DNA of 34,154 nt from Candidatus Agathobaculum pullicola (GCA_019115085.1 DXEF01000001.1:1-34154); one strand, 5' to 3'. Shown: positions 1 through 7,952, counted from the first letter of the stretch. The notes: generated by a model not told the origin, from the letters alone. A program made the numbers and translations.

Positions 1-59
1 TAGCTGCCCATCATTTCTCGAAGGGCTGCTTTTTGTGGGGTATCTTTTTTCCTTGCCAT
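1..59 (-). CDS. IS256-family transposase, N-terminal fragment (runs off the window)
   Basis: Nineteen complete codons are visible, starting MARKKDTPQKAALREMMGS. This is the characteristic opening of IS256 (mutator-type) DDE transposases, which cut and paste their own element. The ATG follows a good ribosome binding site (TTTGGAGG, 8-9 bases upstream). The catalytic domain is outside the window, so activity cannot be judged. The call rests on the N-terminal match and on the neighbouring gene being interrupted exactly upstream of it. Confidence 0.72.
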   Translation of the reverse strand, partial: MARKKDTPQKAALREMMGS

Positions 60-127
60 AAAATAAACCTCCAAACTGGTAAGTCTATCTTACATCAGTT
101 TGAAGGTTTACACAAACTTTGGGATAC
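1..127 (-). mobile_element. IS256-family insertion sequence, left end only
   Basis: The minus strand reads out of a restriction-modification gene into a short non-coding tip, then a ribosome binding site and the first codons of an IS256-type transposase, and runs off the window. The tip holds an interrupted inverted repeat (71-107: CAAACTG and GTAAG arms facing CTTAC and CAGTTTG). The outer boundary near 121-135 is inferred from where the interrupted gene stops looking like its family; the other end and the target duplication lie outside. Confidence 0.72.
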
Positions 128-2351
128 TACCTCGTGTAGGCGTTGCTGTACTTTCAGACCGCATTTTGCGAACAGCCTCTATTCTCGCAGACAAAATTTT
201 ACTCGCTCGCAATTCCGATGGTGTTATTCCCTTCAGCCAAAAACAATAGCGCATCTTTTTATTAATAAATTCTACAGATCCAACATATGGTTTTATCCAC
301 CTCTCAAGATTGGGTTCTTTCAAAAGTACAGAGTTCTTTTCCTCTTTTGTCAAGATTAGATGCCCTCCATCTGTAGGCTTGTTTCCGTACACCATTGGGG
401 TTATATTACAAATAGGGGTGCTCCTACTTGAAATAAAAACATTTGGGGCGTCAATGAGATAGGGATTAATATTCTCTGCCATTTGTATGCGCTCGTCAGT
501 ATAAATGCGCTTTAAATTTTCACTTTTCGTCGTACTAAAGCCGATAATAACACAATGAACATGGGCTTTCATATTTGCTTCGCTATCCCATCGGAAAGTA
601 CGGTAAGCAAAATCGATATGAATACCATAGTGCTCATAAAGAGTTTCCCATAAAGGAGCAACTTGCTCTCCTTGAGTAATACTGTTTGTTGAAACAAATG
701 CTATTCGAACAAGAGTTTCAACCGCAAATTTAGCAGCTTTATAATACCAAGCTCCTACATAATCAATGCTATTAGAAAGTTTAATCTTTCCAAATATTGC
801 AACAGCCTCTGCTTTTTGTTCTTTTGTCATCATGGAAGCTCCCACAAACGGCGGGTTACCCATAATGTAATTCAGCTCACGCTTTGGAACAACGCTCTCC
901 CAATCCAGCCGCAAAGCGTTGCCCTCTACAATATTCGCGTAGGATTTCAGCGGAAGAAAGTCCAGAGACATGTGCATGATGTCCTCGGTCTCTTTCATCA
1001 TTTGGCTTTCCGCAATCCACAATGCCGTCTTGGCTACGGTCACGGCAAAGTCATTGATCTCGATGCCATAGAACTGACTAATGGAGACTTGAATCGGATT
1101 GTTCATATCCAATATCATCTGATTATAATTGAGCGCTGCCAGAACTTCATTTTCTAATCGACGCAAAGATAAGTATGTCTCCGTCAAAAAATTGCCTGAA
1201 CCACAAGCCGGATCAAGAAAGGTCAAACCAGCCAGTTTGCCCTGAAATGCCTTGAGCTTTACTTTTCGCGTCCGTTCGATGGCGATTTCTTGAATTTCCT
1301 TCAATTCAGCCTTTAAGTCATCCAAAAACAGCGGGTCAATGACCTTGTGGATGTTCTCAATGCTGGTATAGTGCATTCCTCCGGAGCGCCGGGTCTCTGG
1401 GTTCAGAGTGCTTTCAAACACAGCGCCGAAGATGGTGGGACTGATGGAAGACCAGTCGAAATCCTCGCTTGCCCGATGGAGAATCAGATCTACGATGTTT
1501 TCATCCAGCCGGGGGATAATGATATTCTCATCGGCAAACAAACCACCATTGACATAGGGAAATGCAGCCAAATCATCGTCCATATAGGGGTCTCTGGCTT
1601 CCGGCTTTGTATCCAGTACCCGAAACAAGTCAATCAGGGCGCGTCTGGCATCGTTCTGATGCCGTTGCATATAGTCGTGGAATTTGCCATGACCGCCGAA
1701 AATCTCCGCATCCTCGGCGTACAGACAAAATACCAACCGGACACACAAGGCGTTCAAACTTTTCAGTATCTCCGGGGACTCTGGGTCTTTATATTGCTTC
1801 AAAAGAGCGTCATACAGGATGCCAACGATTTCGCCGGCCTGTAAGGAGACCTCCATTTCCTTCTTGATATTCTCGTCCCCGGTGTCCACCAGAAAGTTCA
1901 AGCGGTGATATTCTTTCTCCAGATCGTCCAGCTCCACTACTTCCGGCTCGTCATTGGGACGGTTCATATCGTGGATATGAAACTCATGGAAATTGCAGAC
2001 CACAATCCAACGGGGATTCATATCATGGGGCAGGTAGCCTGCATAGCGGCGAGCCTGCTGATATGGGGTCAGCATGGAACCATCAGACTGTTTATAGCCC
2101 CGCCGCAGGTCAATATCCGCGCCCTTTTGCTCAATCAGCACGCGAGTCTCGCGGATATATCCATCAATAAAGCTGACATGACCCAGCTTCACAGGATACT
2201 CGAATGCAATGGCTTTTTCCGGTTCTTCCACGCCGTAGACGTTCCGCAACAAGTCAATCCAAAAACGCTGTGTTTCCTGTTTCTCGTCCCCTCGGCCTGT
2301 CCAATATTGTGTAAACTCTTTTGCCGCCGCCCGCTGCTGCACATCTGTCAT
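108..2351 (-). pseudogene. Type IIG restriction-modification enzyme (MmeI-like), C-terminus lost to IS insertion
   Basis: This is a fused nuclease and N6-adenine DNA methyltransferase. Residues about 60-76 hold a PD-(D/E)xK-like pattern (FIDGYIRETRVLIEQKG). A helical spacer follows, then SAM-binding motif I (LDPACGSGNF, near residue 380), FYGIEIN, and the adenine-methyltransferase motif IV NPPF near 497. The target-recognition domain starts but breaks off after RKMRSESTATPTR; the last few codons and the TAA come from IS DNA. Family members usually run to about 900 residues; about 747 remain. Start chosen at ATG 2351 behind GGGAGG. Loss of the recognition domain probably inactivates specificity. 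No separate specificity subunit is visible. Confidence 0.82.
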
Positions 2352-2399
2352 GGTAGCATATCCTCCCAGAAATAATTCTGTTTTAATTAAGCATAGCAC

Positions 2400-2820
2400 A
2401 GGCTAGTTGATTTTTCCAGACAACAACACACATTCGCGCAATTTTGCAAAGCATTGGGTTGTGATAAATCTAATCAGTATTCTTGCGTCGACAAAACAAC
2501 TTCAAAATGCAAGCTGAATTATCTCCTATCAGCAAATAAATTTATATACCCGAAAAAATGTCAACTATACAAGCGGCATCAGCCGCACTATAATAAAAAT
2601 GAACTCAGGTTTTCGTATTTTTTGTTGTCATCGTATCACCGCCCAGGGGACAGTCTGCCTTCTGCGCCGTTATAAATGAATTGGCAACCAAGAATTGACG
2701 CGATACCGCAGGTACACGCACGAAATTCACATGAAATCAGGAACCCCAAGGACATAGAACCTCTATGCAGTGCTATGTCCTTTTTGTACCAAGGAAAGGA
2801 AAAAATATATAAGAAAGACC
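2400..2820. other. Intergenic stretch without a supported gene
   Basis: This AT-rich segment upstream of the restriction-modification gene has no ORF with convincing start, ribosome binding site or family resemblance. It holds one clear hairpin terminator (2750-2785). It is probably decayed mobile-element DNA between the defence gene and the integrase remnant. Confidence 0.5.
2750..2785 (+). terminator. Rho-independent terminator
   Basis: Eight-bp perfect stem GGACATAG / CTATGTCC (2750-2757 and 2773-2780) followed by TTTTT. It points rightward, but no intact gene remains upstream on that strand, which fits a decayed region. Confidence 0.7.
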
Positions 2821-3186
2821 AAATTTACATGTAAGCGTGAGCTGGCAACATATTTTCACGATTTACGCCGACAGCAGCAAAAGCAGCGGCTCCTGTTAGG
2901 TGGCGCCTACCATGCTGGATGGAGTGGTTATGTCTGTGTTGACACGGTCGGATAGCTTATCAATCCCGATTTGGTGACACGGAACTTTCCCCTGCCGCTT
3001 GACCGCATCGGACTTCGCCACATTCGTTTTCACAATCTGCGCCACTCCTGTGCGACTCTGCTGATAGAGGAAGGCGCATCGCTCAAAGAAGTGCAGGACT
3101 GGCTTGGGCACAAAAATTTCACACTGACTACCGATACCTATGCACACGTCACTGTGCGCGCCCGGTCCAAGCTGACAACCGCCTGA
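2821..3186 (+). pseudogene. Tyrosine integrase, C-terminal remnant with in-frame TAG
   Basis: One reading frame encodes the tail of a Tn916/phage-type integrase. Before the stop it reads RRQQQKQRLLLGGAYHAGWSGY. After the stop it reads LINPDLVTRNF, then RFHNLRHSCATLL with the catalytic H-x-x-R box, EVQDWLGH with the third catalytic histidine, and TYAHV with the nucleophilic tyrosine. A TAG at 2953-2955 interrupts it, and the arm-binding and core-binding domains are missing. It ends about 145 bp from the tRNA-Tyr attachment remnant, the usual place for an element's integrase. It lies on the far side of that site from the prophage, so it probably belonged to an older element in the same tRNA. 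Confidence 0.75.
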
Positions 3187-3293
3187 TCGAATACAATCGT
3201 CCCAAAGCCGTCTCGCGCTTCCGAAGCGAAATGGCAGAAATCTTCCCTTTCCTTTCTATATCATTTTCAGTAATCGATATAAAAGTTGAAAAA

Positions 3294-3325
3294 AAACCGA
3301 TCTTTTCAAAAGAAAAGATCGGTTT
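3294..3325 (-). terminator. Terminator downstream of the tRNA-Tyr half
   Basis: Perfect 14-bp stem (3294-3307 with 3312-3325), AAAA loop, and a run of eight T on the minus strand. It lies just past the CCA end of the tRNA-Tyr fragment, where a tRNA terminator is expected. Confidence 0.85.
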
Positions 3326-3331
3326 AGCCTT

Positions 3332-3385
3332 TGGTGGGAGGTGGTAGATTCGAACCACCGAAGTCATAGACGACAGATTTACAGT
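3332..3385 (-). other. 3' half of a tRNA-Tyr gene; probable prophage attachment site
   Basis: On the minus strand this reads ACTGTAAATCTG (anticodon loop with GTA, Tyr), a variable arm, a T arm GGTGG-TTCGAAT-CTACC, then CCTCCCACCA. Identity to tRNA-Tyr begins at the anticodon loop. Upstream sequence (3386-3420) no longer pairs in the anticodon stem and gives no D arm. A tRNA cut at the anticodon loop with its 3' end and terminator intact is the typical scar of integration into a tRNA 3' end. The intact copy is expected at the other prophage end, outside the window. Confidence 0.75.
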
Positions 3386-3424
3386 GTGGAGCAAGCCCGC
3401 ACCATTAGGGCATTTACAGTATAT

Positions 3425-3443
3425 TTCCCTTAAAATTCCCTTA
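3425..3443 (+). repeat. Two direct repeats TTCCCTTA next to the attachment site
   Basis: TTCCCTTA occurs at 3425-3432 and 3436-3443, exactly 11 bp (one helical turn) apart and about 40 bp inside the prophage edge. Such spacing suits integrase arm-type or excisionase sites, but the function is a guess. Confidence 0.35.
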
Positions 3444-3454
3444 CAAAACACGAA

Positions 3455-3500
3455 AAATCCCCTCCGAAGGCCAGCACAATACCGGCTCACGGGGGGATTT
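3455..3500 (-). terminator. Terminator of the ribbon-helix-helix gene
   Basis: Outer stem AAATCCCC (3455-3462) with GGGGATTT (3493-3500), an inner GGCC/CCGGC pairing, and TTTTT on the minus strand. It lies 38 bp past the stop codon of the small regulator. Confidence 0.65.
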
Positions 3501-3537
3501 CGTTTGTTCACTTATTTCCGTTCTGGCGTGAAAATTC

Positions 3538-3720
3538 TTATCTAATAACAATACCGCTATCTGCTTCCAATAATCGAATAATCCACCCCTGTAAGCTTTC
3601 CCCTTGGTTTTCTGCGTATTCTTTAAGCTCAGCTCGTTTACCCTTTGGAACACGTATTTTTATATCATCCATTTTATTTAAGTGCCGGGCATTTCCAGCT
3701 CTTTTTGCATCTGTCGACAT
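3538..3720 (-). CDS. Small ribbon-helix-helix (Arc/MetJ-type) DNA-binding protein
   Basis: This 60-residue protein has a basic N-terminus, then DDIKIRVPKGKRAELKEYAENQGESLQGWIIRLLEAD. That is the beta-strand/helix/helix layout of Arc-type repressors and antitoxins, with the strand at IKIRVP. ATG 3720 is preferred over the GTG nine bases upstream because it sits seven bases behind GAGGTG. No toxin gene is adjacent: it stands alone between the lysis terminator and the attachment site, with its own promoter region full of CATG palindromes. It is likely an autoregulated prophage-edge regulator, possibly controlling excision or a lysogenic gene. The partner and target are unknown. Confidence 0.7.
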   Translation of the reverse strand: MSTDAKRAGNARHLNKMDDIKIRVPKGKRAELKEYAENQGESLQGWIIRLLEADSGIVIR

Positions 3721-3737
3721 GTCAATCACCTCAATTT

Positions 3738-3838
3738 AGTATAACACAATTTGTGTACATGTGGACATGTAAAATTAAACACATTGATGTGCCCATGTTT
3801 ATGCATTATGTTACTTGAAATTCATGGGTACATGAATT
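3738..3838 (-). promoter_or_regulatory. Promoter and CATG-palindrome operators of the ribbon-helix-helix gene
   Basis: A -10 box TATACT lies at 3738-3743 (minus strand); the -35 is poor. A perfect palindrome TACATGT-GG-ACATGTA (3756-3771) covers the -35 zone. A second perfect one, AATTCATG-GGTA-CATGAATT, lies at 3819-3838. A looser TAAACA/TGTTTA pair around CATG lies between them. Several short palindromes sharing a core are what ribbon-helix-helix autorepressors usually bind. Confidence 0.55.
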
Positions 3839-3921
3839 ATACTATAATTGAAGGAAAAGGCGTTTCCATTTGCAGATATATTTAAGTGCGTTGATCAAAA
3901 GAAATTTAAGTTGATACAGCA

Positions 3922-3950
3922 AAAGCCCAAGGAAAGATTCCTCGGGCTTT
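3922..3950 (-). terminator. Terminator at the end of the late/lysis operon
   Basis: Stem AAAGCCC-aa-GGAA with TTCC-tc-GGGCTTT (3922-3950), followed by TTTT on the minus strand, 22 bp beyond the amidase stop codon. Confidence 0.85.
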
Positions 3951-3971
3951 CCCTGTCCAAAATAAACACTA

Positions 3972-4769
3972 TTATTTATTCTGTACCGCCGCGCGGTACG
4001 CGACGATCGCGGCCTGTAGCGCCTCGTGGCGCATACCGATGTCATCCGGATCACCAGCCGTGCCGCCGTTGATCGCGCCGCAGTCGAGCATCTCGCGCAC
4101 TTCCGCCTTCCAGTAATCCGGCACGTCGTCGATGGTCTTGTACAGCGGGTTTACCTTGCCATACATCGCTTCAAATTCTTTCTGGGTCATGGTATCATCC
4201 TCCTTATCATCCAGCACACTCTTACCGAAGCCCTCCGCTACGCCGTCCGCGATCGCGCGGGCGATGGCGTCGAACTTCGCTTTGTACAGGTCCATATCAT
4301 CCCGATCATCAATAAAGCAGGTCTCCACCAGCGCATGGCTCACGCCGCGCTTGAACACATGCTTGAGCACGGCCAGCCCCGAGCTGCGCTTGACTCCCCG
4401 GTTCTTGAAGCCTAATGCACACACGCGCCGCAGGATCGCCTGCTCGACGGTCACGCCCTGCTCGTTCGTGTGCACGAAGATCTCCATGCCAGTCGTGCGG
4501 CCGTTGCCCTTGGGATCATTCGCCGCAGAATTGAGATGAAACTCGATCACATAGGAAACGCCGGAGAGCGGCAGGCTGCCGCCCTGCGTTACCACCTTAT
4601 ACGCATCCTTGCTCTGGTCGTACAGCGCGACCTCGAAGCCGTACGCCCGCAGCAACGGTGCGACCGCGTTCGCCATGCGTCGCGTCTCGACCGCTTCCGT
4701 GTATCCGCAGCCCACCGCGCCCGGATCATACGGCGTGCCGCCGTGGCCTGCAATGAGTAATATCTTCAT
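3972..4769 (-). CDS. Endolysin: N-acetylmuramoyl-L-alanine amidase (Amidase_3)
   Basis: This 265-residue cell-wall hydrolase cuts the amide bond between muramic acid and the stem peptide to release phage. The Amidase_3 domain spans about residues 1-185. Zinc-site and catalytic signatures are AGHGG (His9), a Glu in TEAVE (25 or 28), IEFHLNSA (His78) and ALVETCFIDDRDD (Glu149). There is no signal peptide, so export depends on the holin. The tail (about 195-265, YGKVNPLYKTIDDVPDYWKA, then MLDCGAINGG) resembles short C-terminal modules of clostridial prophage endolysins, perhaps for wall binding. The ATG lies four bases after the holin stop codon with GGAGGAG upstream. It is the last gene of the operon. 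Confidence 0.92.
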   Translation of the reverse strand: MKILLIAGHGGTPYDPGAVGCGYTEAVETRRMANAVAPLLRAYGFEVALYDQSKDAYKVVTQGGSLPLSGVSYVIEFHLNSAANDPKGNGRTTGMEIFVHTNEQGVTVEQAILRRVCALGFKNRGVKRSSGLAVLKHVFKRGVSHALVETCFIDDRDDMDLYKAKFDAIARAIADGVAEGFGKSVLDDKEDDTMTQKEFEAMYGKVNPLYKTIDDVPDYWKAEVREMLDCGAINGGTAGDPDDIGMRHEALQAAIVAYRAAVQNK

Positions 4770-4773
4770 GTGC

Positions 4774-5043
4774 TTACTCCTCCAGCGGTTTCTCGTAGGT
4801 TTTCGCCCGGTCGCTGTCGGTCAGGCCGCTGGTGGTCGGGTCGTTGAGCGCGCTCCAGATGTTGGATGCGATCAAGAACAGGCAGTAAGGGTTGGTAAAA
4901 GTGTTTTTCACAACCTCCCACAGTGCAGGCCAGCTGGTCATGTCGGCGGCGGTCAGGCCCGCATAGGCGAGCGCAGTAGCGATGGCACCCAAAATGATCT
5001 GTGCCCAGAAAACCGGATTTTTGATGCGAATTTTCCAATTCAT
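4774..5043 (-). CDS. Phage holin
   Basis: This 89-residue membrane protein has two hydrophobic stretches: PVFWAQIILGAIATALAYAG (residues 9-28) and a shorter one around NPYCLFLIASNIW. The C-terminus is charged (SDRAKTYEKPLEE). The layout and the opening MNWKIRIKNPVFW match the Firmicutes phage holin family that precedes amidases. It would form membrane lesions timing lysis. ATG 5043 is chosen because AAAGGAG precedes it at proper spacing; a longer in-frame extension lacks one. Confidence 0.85.
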   Translation of the reverse strand: MNWKIRIKNPVFWAQIILGAIATALAYAGLTAADMTSWPALWEVVKNTFTNPYCLFLIASNIWSALNDPTTSGLTDSDRAKTYEKPLEE

Positions 5044-5057
5044 AATATGTACTCCTT

Positions 5058-5480
5058 TCAAAGAAAATCGTGTTTTTGCAGCCGCTCCATATAGACGCGC
5101 TTGATGTTCTCGATCGCGCACACGGCACGGTTGTTTTTGTACTCTTTATGGCTGCGGCAATAGCCCTCATAATCATCGATCACAGCGAGGATCTCAATGA
5201 AATCCTCCCGGGTGTGCTGGATTTCCCGCAGCAGCTCGTTATTGAACTGCAAAATACGGGTGCGGTACGAATCTGCGTTGCGCTCATCGTCCACGCGGAT
5301 ATGGTTGTCCAGCTTTTGCGTCACCATGTCCAGCTCGCGGAGCACGTCCGCATTCATCGCCCGGCCGATGGCCTTTGCAATCGCGCTCCACGGATTGACC
5401 TTGATCGGGGCGATCTGCACGAGCGTCAGCAGCACTGCGAGCAGACCGCTCCCACCTACAAGCCATTCGTGTATACTCAT
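5058..5480 (-). CDS. Membrane-anchored coiled-coil protein of the lysis module
   Basis: 140 residues: one N-terminal transmembrane segment (LVGGSGLLAVLLTLVQIAPI), then a long, charged, mostly helical region (RELDMVTQKLDNHIRVDDERNAD onward) probably facing the cytoplasm. It is directly upstream of the holin (14-bp gap) and shares its transcript. Such proteins recur beside holins in clostridial phages and could modulate holin timing, but I do not recognise a named family. The start at 5480 follows GGAAAGG. Confidence 0.65.
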   Translation of the reverse strand: MSIHEWLVGGSGLLAVLLTLVQIAPIKVNPWSAIAKAIGRAMNADVLRELDMVTQKLDNHIRVDDERNADSYRTRILQFNNELLREIQHTREDFIEILAVIDDYEGYCRSHKEYKNNRAVCAIENIKRVYMERLQKHDFL

Positions 5481-5541
5481 ATCTATCCTTTCCGGCCTTT
5501 TGGCCTTTACAACAAAATTATTACTAACTGGAGGTGTAAAA

Positions 5542-6492
5542 ATGAATATTCAACCTATTTCTGCTTTATATGCAGAGCTTTGTGTGCTCGCTGGCGCAGA
5601 TGAGCAGTTGCGCCGTGATCTGTGGCAAAGCCTTGAAAAATATGATATCTTTGCTCGCACTGCTCACACTTCTTTTGCTGAAACCTGTCGGCAATTCATT
5701 TCCGCAAAGCGTGTTGATGGCCTGTCCGAAAAAACATTGACCGGATACGAGATCGATCTGCGGATCTTCGGCGCATTTTTGAACGGGAAGCCGCCGGCAG
5801 AAATCACAACCGATGACGTGCGCGCGTTCCTCTCCTACCTGCAAGCGGACCGTCGCGTCTGCAAGTCTACTGCTTTAACCTATCTCATGGTACTGCGCTC
5901 CTTTTTCGGATGGCTCGTGCGAGAGGAACTGTTGCTGCGAAATCCCTGCAATAAGATCCGCTCTGCCAAAATTGACCGCATGCGAACGCGGAAGCCCCTT
6001 ACACCGGAAGCCGTCGAGCGTGCACGCCGCGCCTGCATTTCCCTGCGCGAACAGCTTGCATTCGAGCTTCTGATCTCTACCGGCTGCCGCCTCGGCGAGC
6101 TGGAAAACCTCTCCCCGAACGCCATTGACCTGCAGGCGCGTTCGATCGTGGTCACCGGAAAGGGTGATAAAACACGTACTGTGTATTTCTCGACGCGCGC
6201 TAAAGTGCTGATCATGGAATACCTGCAAAAGCATCCAGGTGCAAAGCGTATCTTGCCAGGCGGTCGTCAAATCGAGAAGACTACACTCGCAATCGGAAAG
6301 CGTGCCGGGCTGGAAGAAAAACTGATACCTCACCGGCTTCGCCATACTTTTGCCACGCACGCACTCGAATCCGGTATGAACATCATCGTCATTCAGCAGC
6401 TGCTCGGTCATACATCACTCGACACAACACAGATCTACGCACGCATATCTCATGTGGCCGTTCGCCGTGCATACGAGCAATGTATCCCGTGA
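5542..6492 (+). CDS. XerC/D-like tyrosine recombinase; candidate tail-fibre invertase or prophage integrase
   Basis: 316 residues with an N-terminal SAM-like core-binding domain (about 43-130: TSFAETCRQFISAKRVDGLSE) and a complete catalytic domain. All active-site residues are visible: Arg183 (TGCRLGEL), Lys207 (GKGDKTRTV), His264-x-x-Arg267 (HRLRHTF), His290 (LLGH) and Tyr299 (TTQIYA). There is no long arm-binding N-terminal domain. The start follows GGAGGTG. It is the only recombinase seen in the prophage part. It points against the late operon, between the lysis genes and the fibre module, 2 kb from the invertible segment and 2.1 kb from the attachment site. Both invertase and integrase roles fit; the sequence does not decide. 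Confidence 0.9.
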   Translation: MNIQPISALYAELCVLAGADEQLRRDLWQSLEKYDIFARTAHTSFAETCRQFISAKRVDGLSEKTLTGYEIDLRIFGAFLNGKPPAEITTDDVRAFLSYLQADRRVCKSTALTYLMVLRSFFGWLVREELLLRNPCNKIRSAKIDRMRTRKPLTPEAVERARRACISLREQLAFELLISTGCRLGELENLSPNAIDLQARSIVVTGKGDKTRTVYFSTRAKVLIMEYLQKHPGAKRILPGGRQIEKTTLAIGKRAGLEEKLIPHRLRHTFATHALESGMNIIVIQQLLGHTSLDTTQIYARISHVAVRRAYEQCIP

Positions 6493-6574
6493 TGCTATCC
6501 CTGGATCTCCTCGATCATGCCGAGGTCGTCCCAGCGATCCGGCATAGCCGAGGGCGGGAACTATGGCGAACGTA

Positions 6575-6964
6575 TCAGCCCGAATCCAGCCATTTGTGCA
6601 TCAGGTTTTCCAGCTTGACCGCCGCCCAGCTGAGCACCAGCCACGCCGCCGCGAACTGCGGGCACACCTGCCCCCAGAGGTTGCCGGGCATATCCGAGTA
6701 GTCCCACACATCCCAGCCCAGCCAGCGGTTGACGATCAGCCCGACGAGCAGCTCAAGTGCGGTCACGATCGCCGCGCCCTGCACCATCTGCAGCAGCATC
6801 GGCGGGTGATCCTGCCACTCGTCCAGCAGGCCGATGAGCGCGAAGCACACCCCGCCCAGCATGCCCATCGTCCAGTGCGTGTGCCCGCGCCAGAGGATCT
6901 CAATACCCATGTATACCAGCCCGCCGATCACGGCGATCGGGATATGTGCCAGGAGCTTTTTCAT
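6575..6964 (-). CDS. Multi-pass membrane protein (CmpB-like, putative permease family)
   Basis: 129 residues with about four hydrophobic helices: IPIAVIGGLVYMGIEILW, MGMLGGVCFALIGLL, GAAIVTALELLVGLIVNRWLG and QFAAAWLVLSWAAVKL. The GLVYMGIEILWRGHTHWTMG and WLGWDVWDYSDMPGNLWGQVCP patterns match the CmpB-like 'putative ABC transporter permease' family often seen near phage lysis genes. No transport partner is present. A holin-like or membrane-conditioning role is possible but unproven. The ATG overlaps the upstream stop by four bases (ATGA), so the two are translationally coupled. Confidence 0.7.
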   Translation of the reverse strand: MKKLLAHIPIAVIGGLVYMGIEILWRGHTHWTMGMLGGVCFALIGLLDEWQDHPPMLLQMVQGAAIVTALELLVGLIVNRWLGWDVWDYSDMPGNLWGQVCPQFAAAWLVLSWAAVKLENLMHKWLDSG

Positions 6965-7938
6965 GTCTCAGCCTCCGTTTCCCCTGCCCCGCCTGCCTGC
7001 GCGAGCAGCGCCTGCATACTGGCTGCGAGATCTTCCGGCAGCTCTGCACCGTAGGTGATCCCGGCGAGCTCGGCCGCAGACGCACGCCGGATCCACGCAA
7101 ACAGGTGGTTGCAGTAAGTCGTGTGGTATAGCTTATGCGCGATGCTCGCCTGACCCACCGCGCCGATTTCCGCCGCGGTGAACATCCGGCACAGCTCGCC
7201 GTCCGCGTGGTAGGGATAGTCCGACGCGCCCTGCTGCACGGCCGTCACCGCCGCCGTCAGGTTGATCTGGTCGGTCTCCTGCAGGGAGAAGTGCTCGGTG
7301 CCCTGCGTGGTGGTGACGTCCATGCCCGCCGTGATCGCGGCATTGCACGCGGCCGACATCTCGGCGGTTTTCGCCGCGCGCTTGTTCTCCAGCGGCACCG
7401 GATCAGGGTGCTCGGCCTCCCATGCTGCGATCTCCTCGGCGGTCGCTGCTTCGATCCATGCCTCGGTATCCTTGTCCCACTTGGGCGTGATGAAGCCCGA
7501 TGTGCCTGCGTGCCTCCTCATAGTGGGGTGGTTTGCATCCAGCAGATGGCAGCCGTCCGGCACTTTATATCCCCCTTGTGGGATAACTTCGATGTCATCA
7601 CCTACTGAAAAGAGGTTGCACACACAAAATGAGATAAAAAGGTTATCCTCATCTACTACACACCGATGCTCCGCCCCAATGAATGCACGGACGACCGGCG
7701 GCTCGGCAGCAGTAGTCTCGCCTGTGTCCGATCCTTCGGCCTCTGTTGCCTCAGTCTTCGTATCGCTTTCCAGGGCGGCGTCAGTCTCGGCCTCAGTATG
7801 CTCCGCAGGCTCGGTGGCATCCGCCGACGCGGACGTGTCCTTCTCCTCGGCCGATGATGTATCCTGCACGGCCTCCGGCTCCGGTGCGGTGGTTTCAAGT
7901 TCTTCGTTGATTGCCGCTGCAGTGGTATTTTCGGGCAT
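6961..7938 (-). CDS. Tail-fibre accessory/assembly protein (DUF4376-like C-terminus)
   Basis: 325 residues from ATG 7938 (GGAGGG upstream). Residues about 1-85 are an acidic, low-complexity Glu/Ala/Thr tract. A middle part (PPVVRAFIGAEHRCVVDEDNL) follows, then a C-terminal helical part with NKRAAKTAEMSAACNAAITAGMDV, leading to FSLQETDQINLTAAVTAV and the ending AYHADGE-type motif typical of DUF4376 proteins. That family accompanies tail fibres in myovirus-like prophages. Its position after the fibre module supports a role in fibre assembly or decoration. The acidic N-terminus is unusual and could be a flexible linker. Confidence 0.65.
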   Translation of the reverse strand: MPENTTAAAINEELETTAPEPEAVQDTSSAEEKDTSASADATEPAEHTEAETDAALESDTKTEATEAEGSDTGETTAAEPPVVRAFIGAEHRCVVDEDNLFISFCVCNLFSVGDDIEVIPQGGYKVPDGCHLLDANHPTMRRHAGTSGFITPKWDKDTEAWIEAATAEEIAAWEAEHPDPVPLENKRAAKTAEMSAACNAAITAGMDVTTTQGTEHFSLQETDQINLTAAVTAVQQGASDYPYHADGELCRMFTAAEIGAVGQASIAHKLYHTTYCNHLFAWIRRASAAELAGITYGAELPEDLAASMQALLAQAGGAGETEAET

Positions 7939-7952
7939 GCTGATCCCTCCAT

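Noticed and set aside
5197..6492. Longer recombinase reading frame starting at 5197
   Set aside because: The added N-terminus is antisense to the minus-strand lysis protein; the true start at 5542 has a strong ribosome binding site.
6508..6560. Tiny minus-strand frame ending MPDRWDDLGMIEEIQG
   Set aside because: Sixteen codons without a ribosome binding site; possibly the tail of a lost gene but not supportable.
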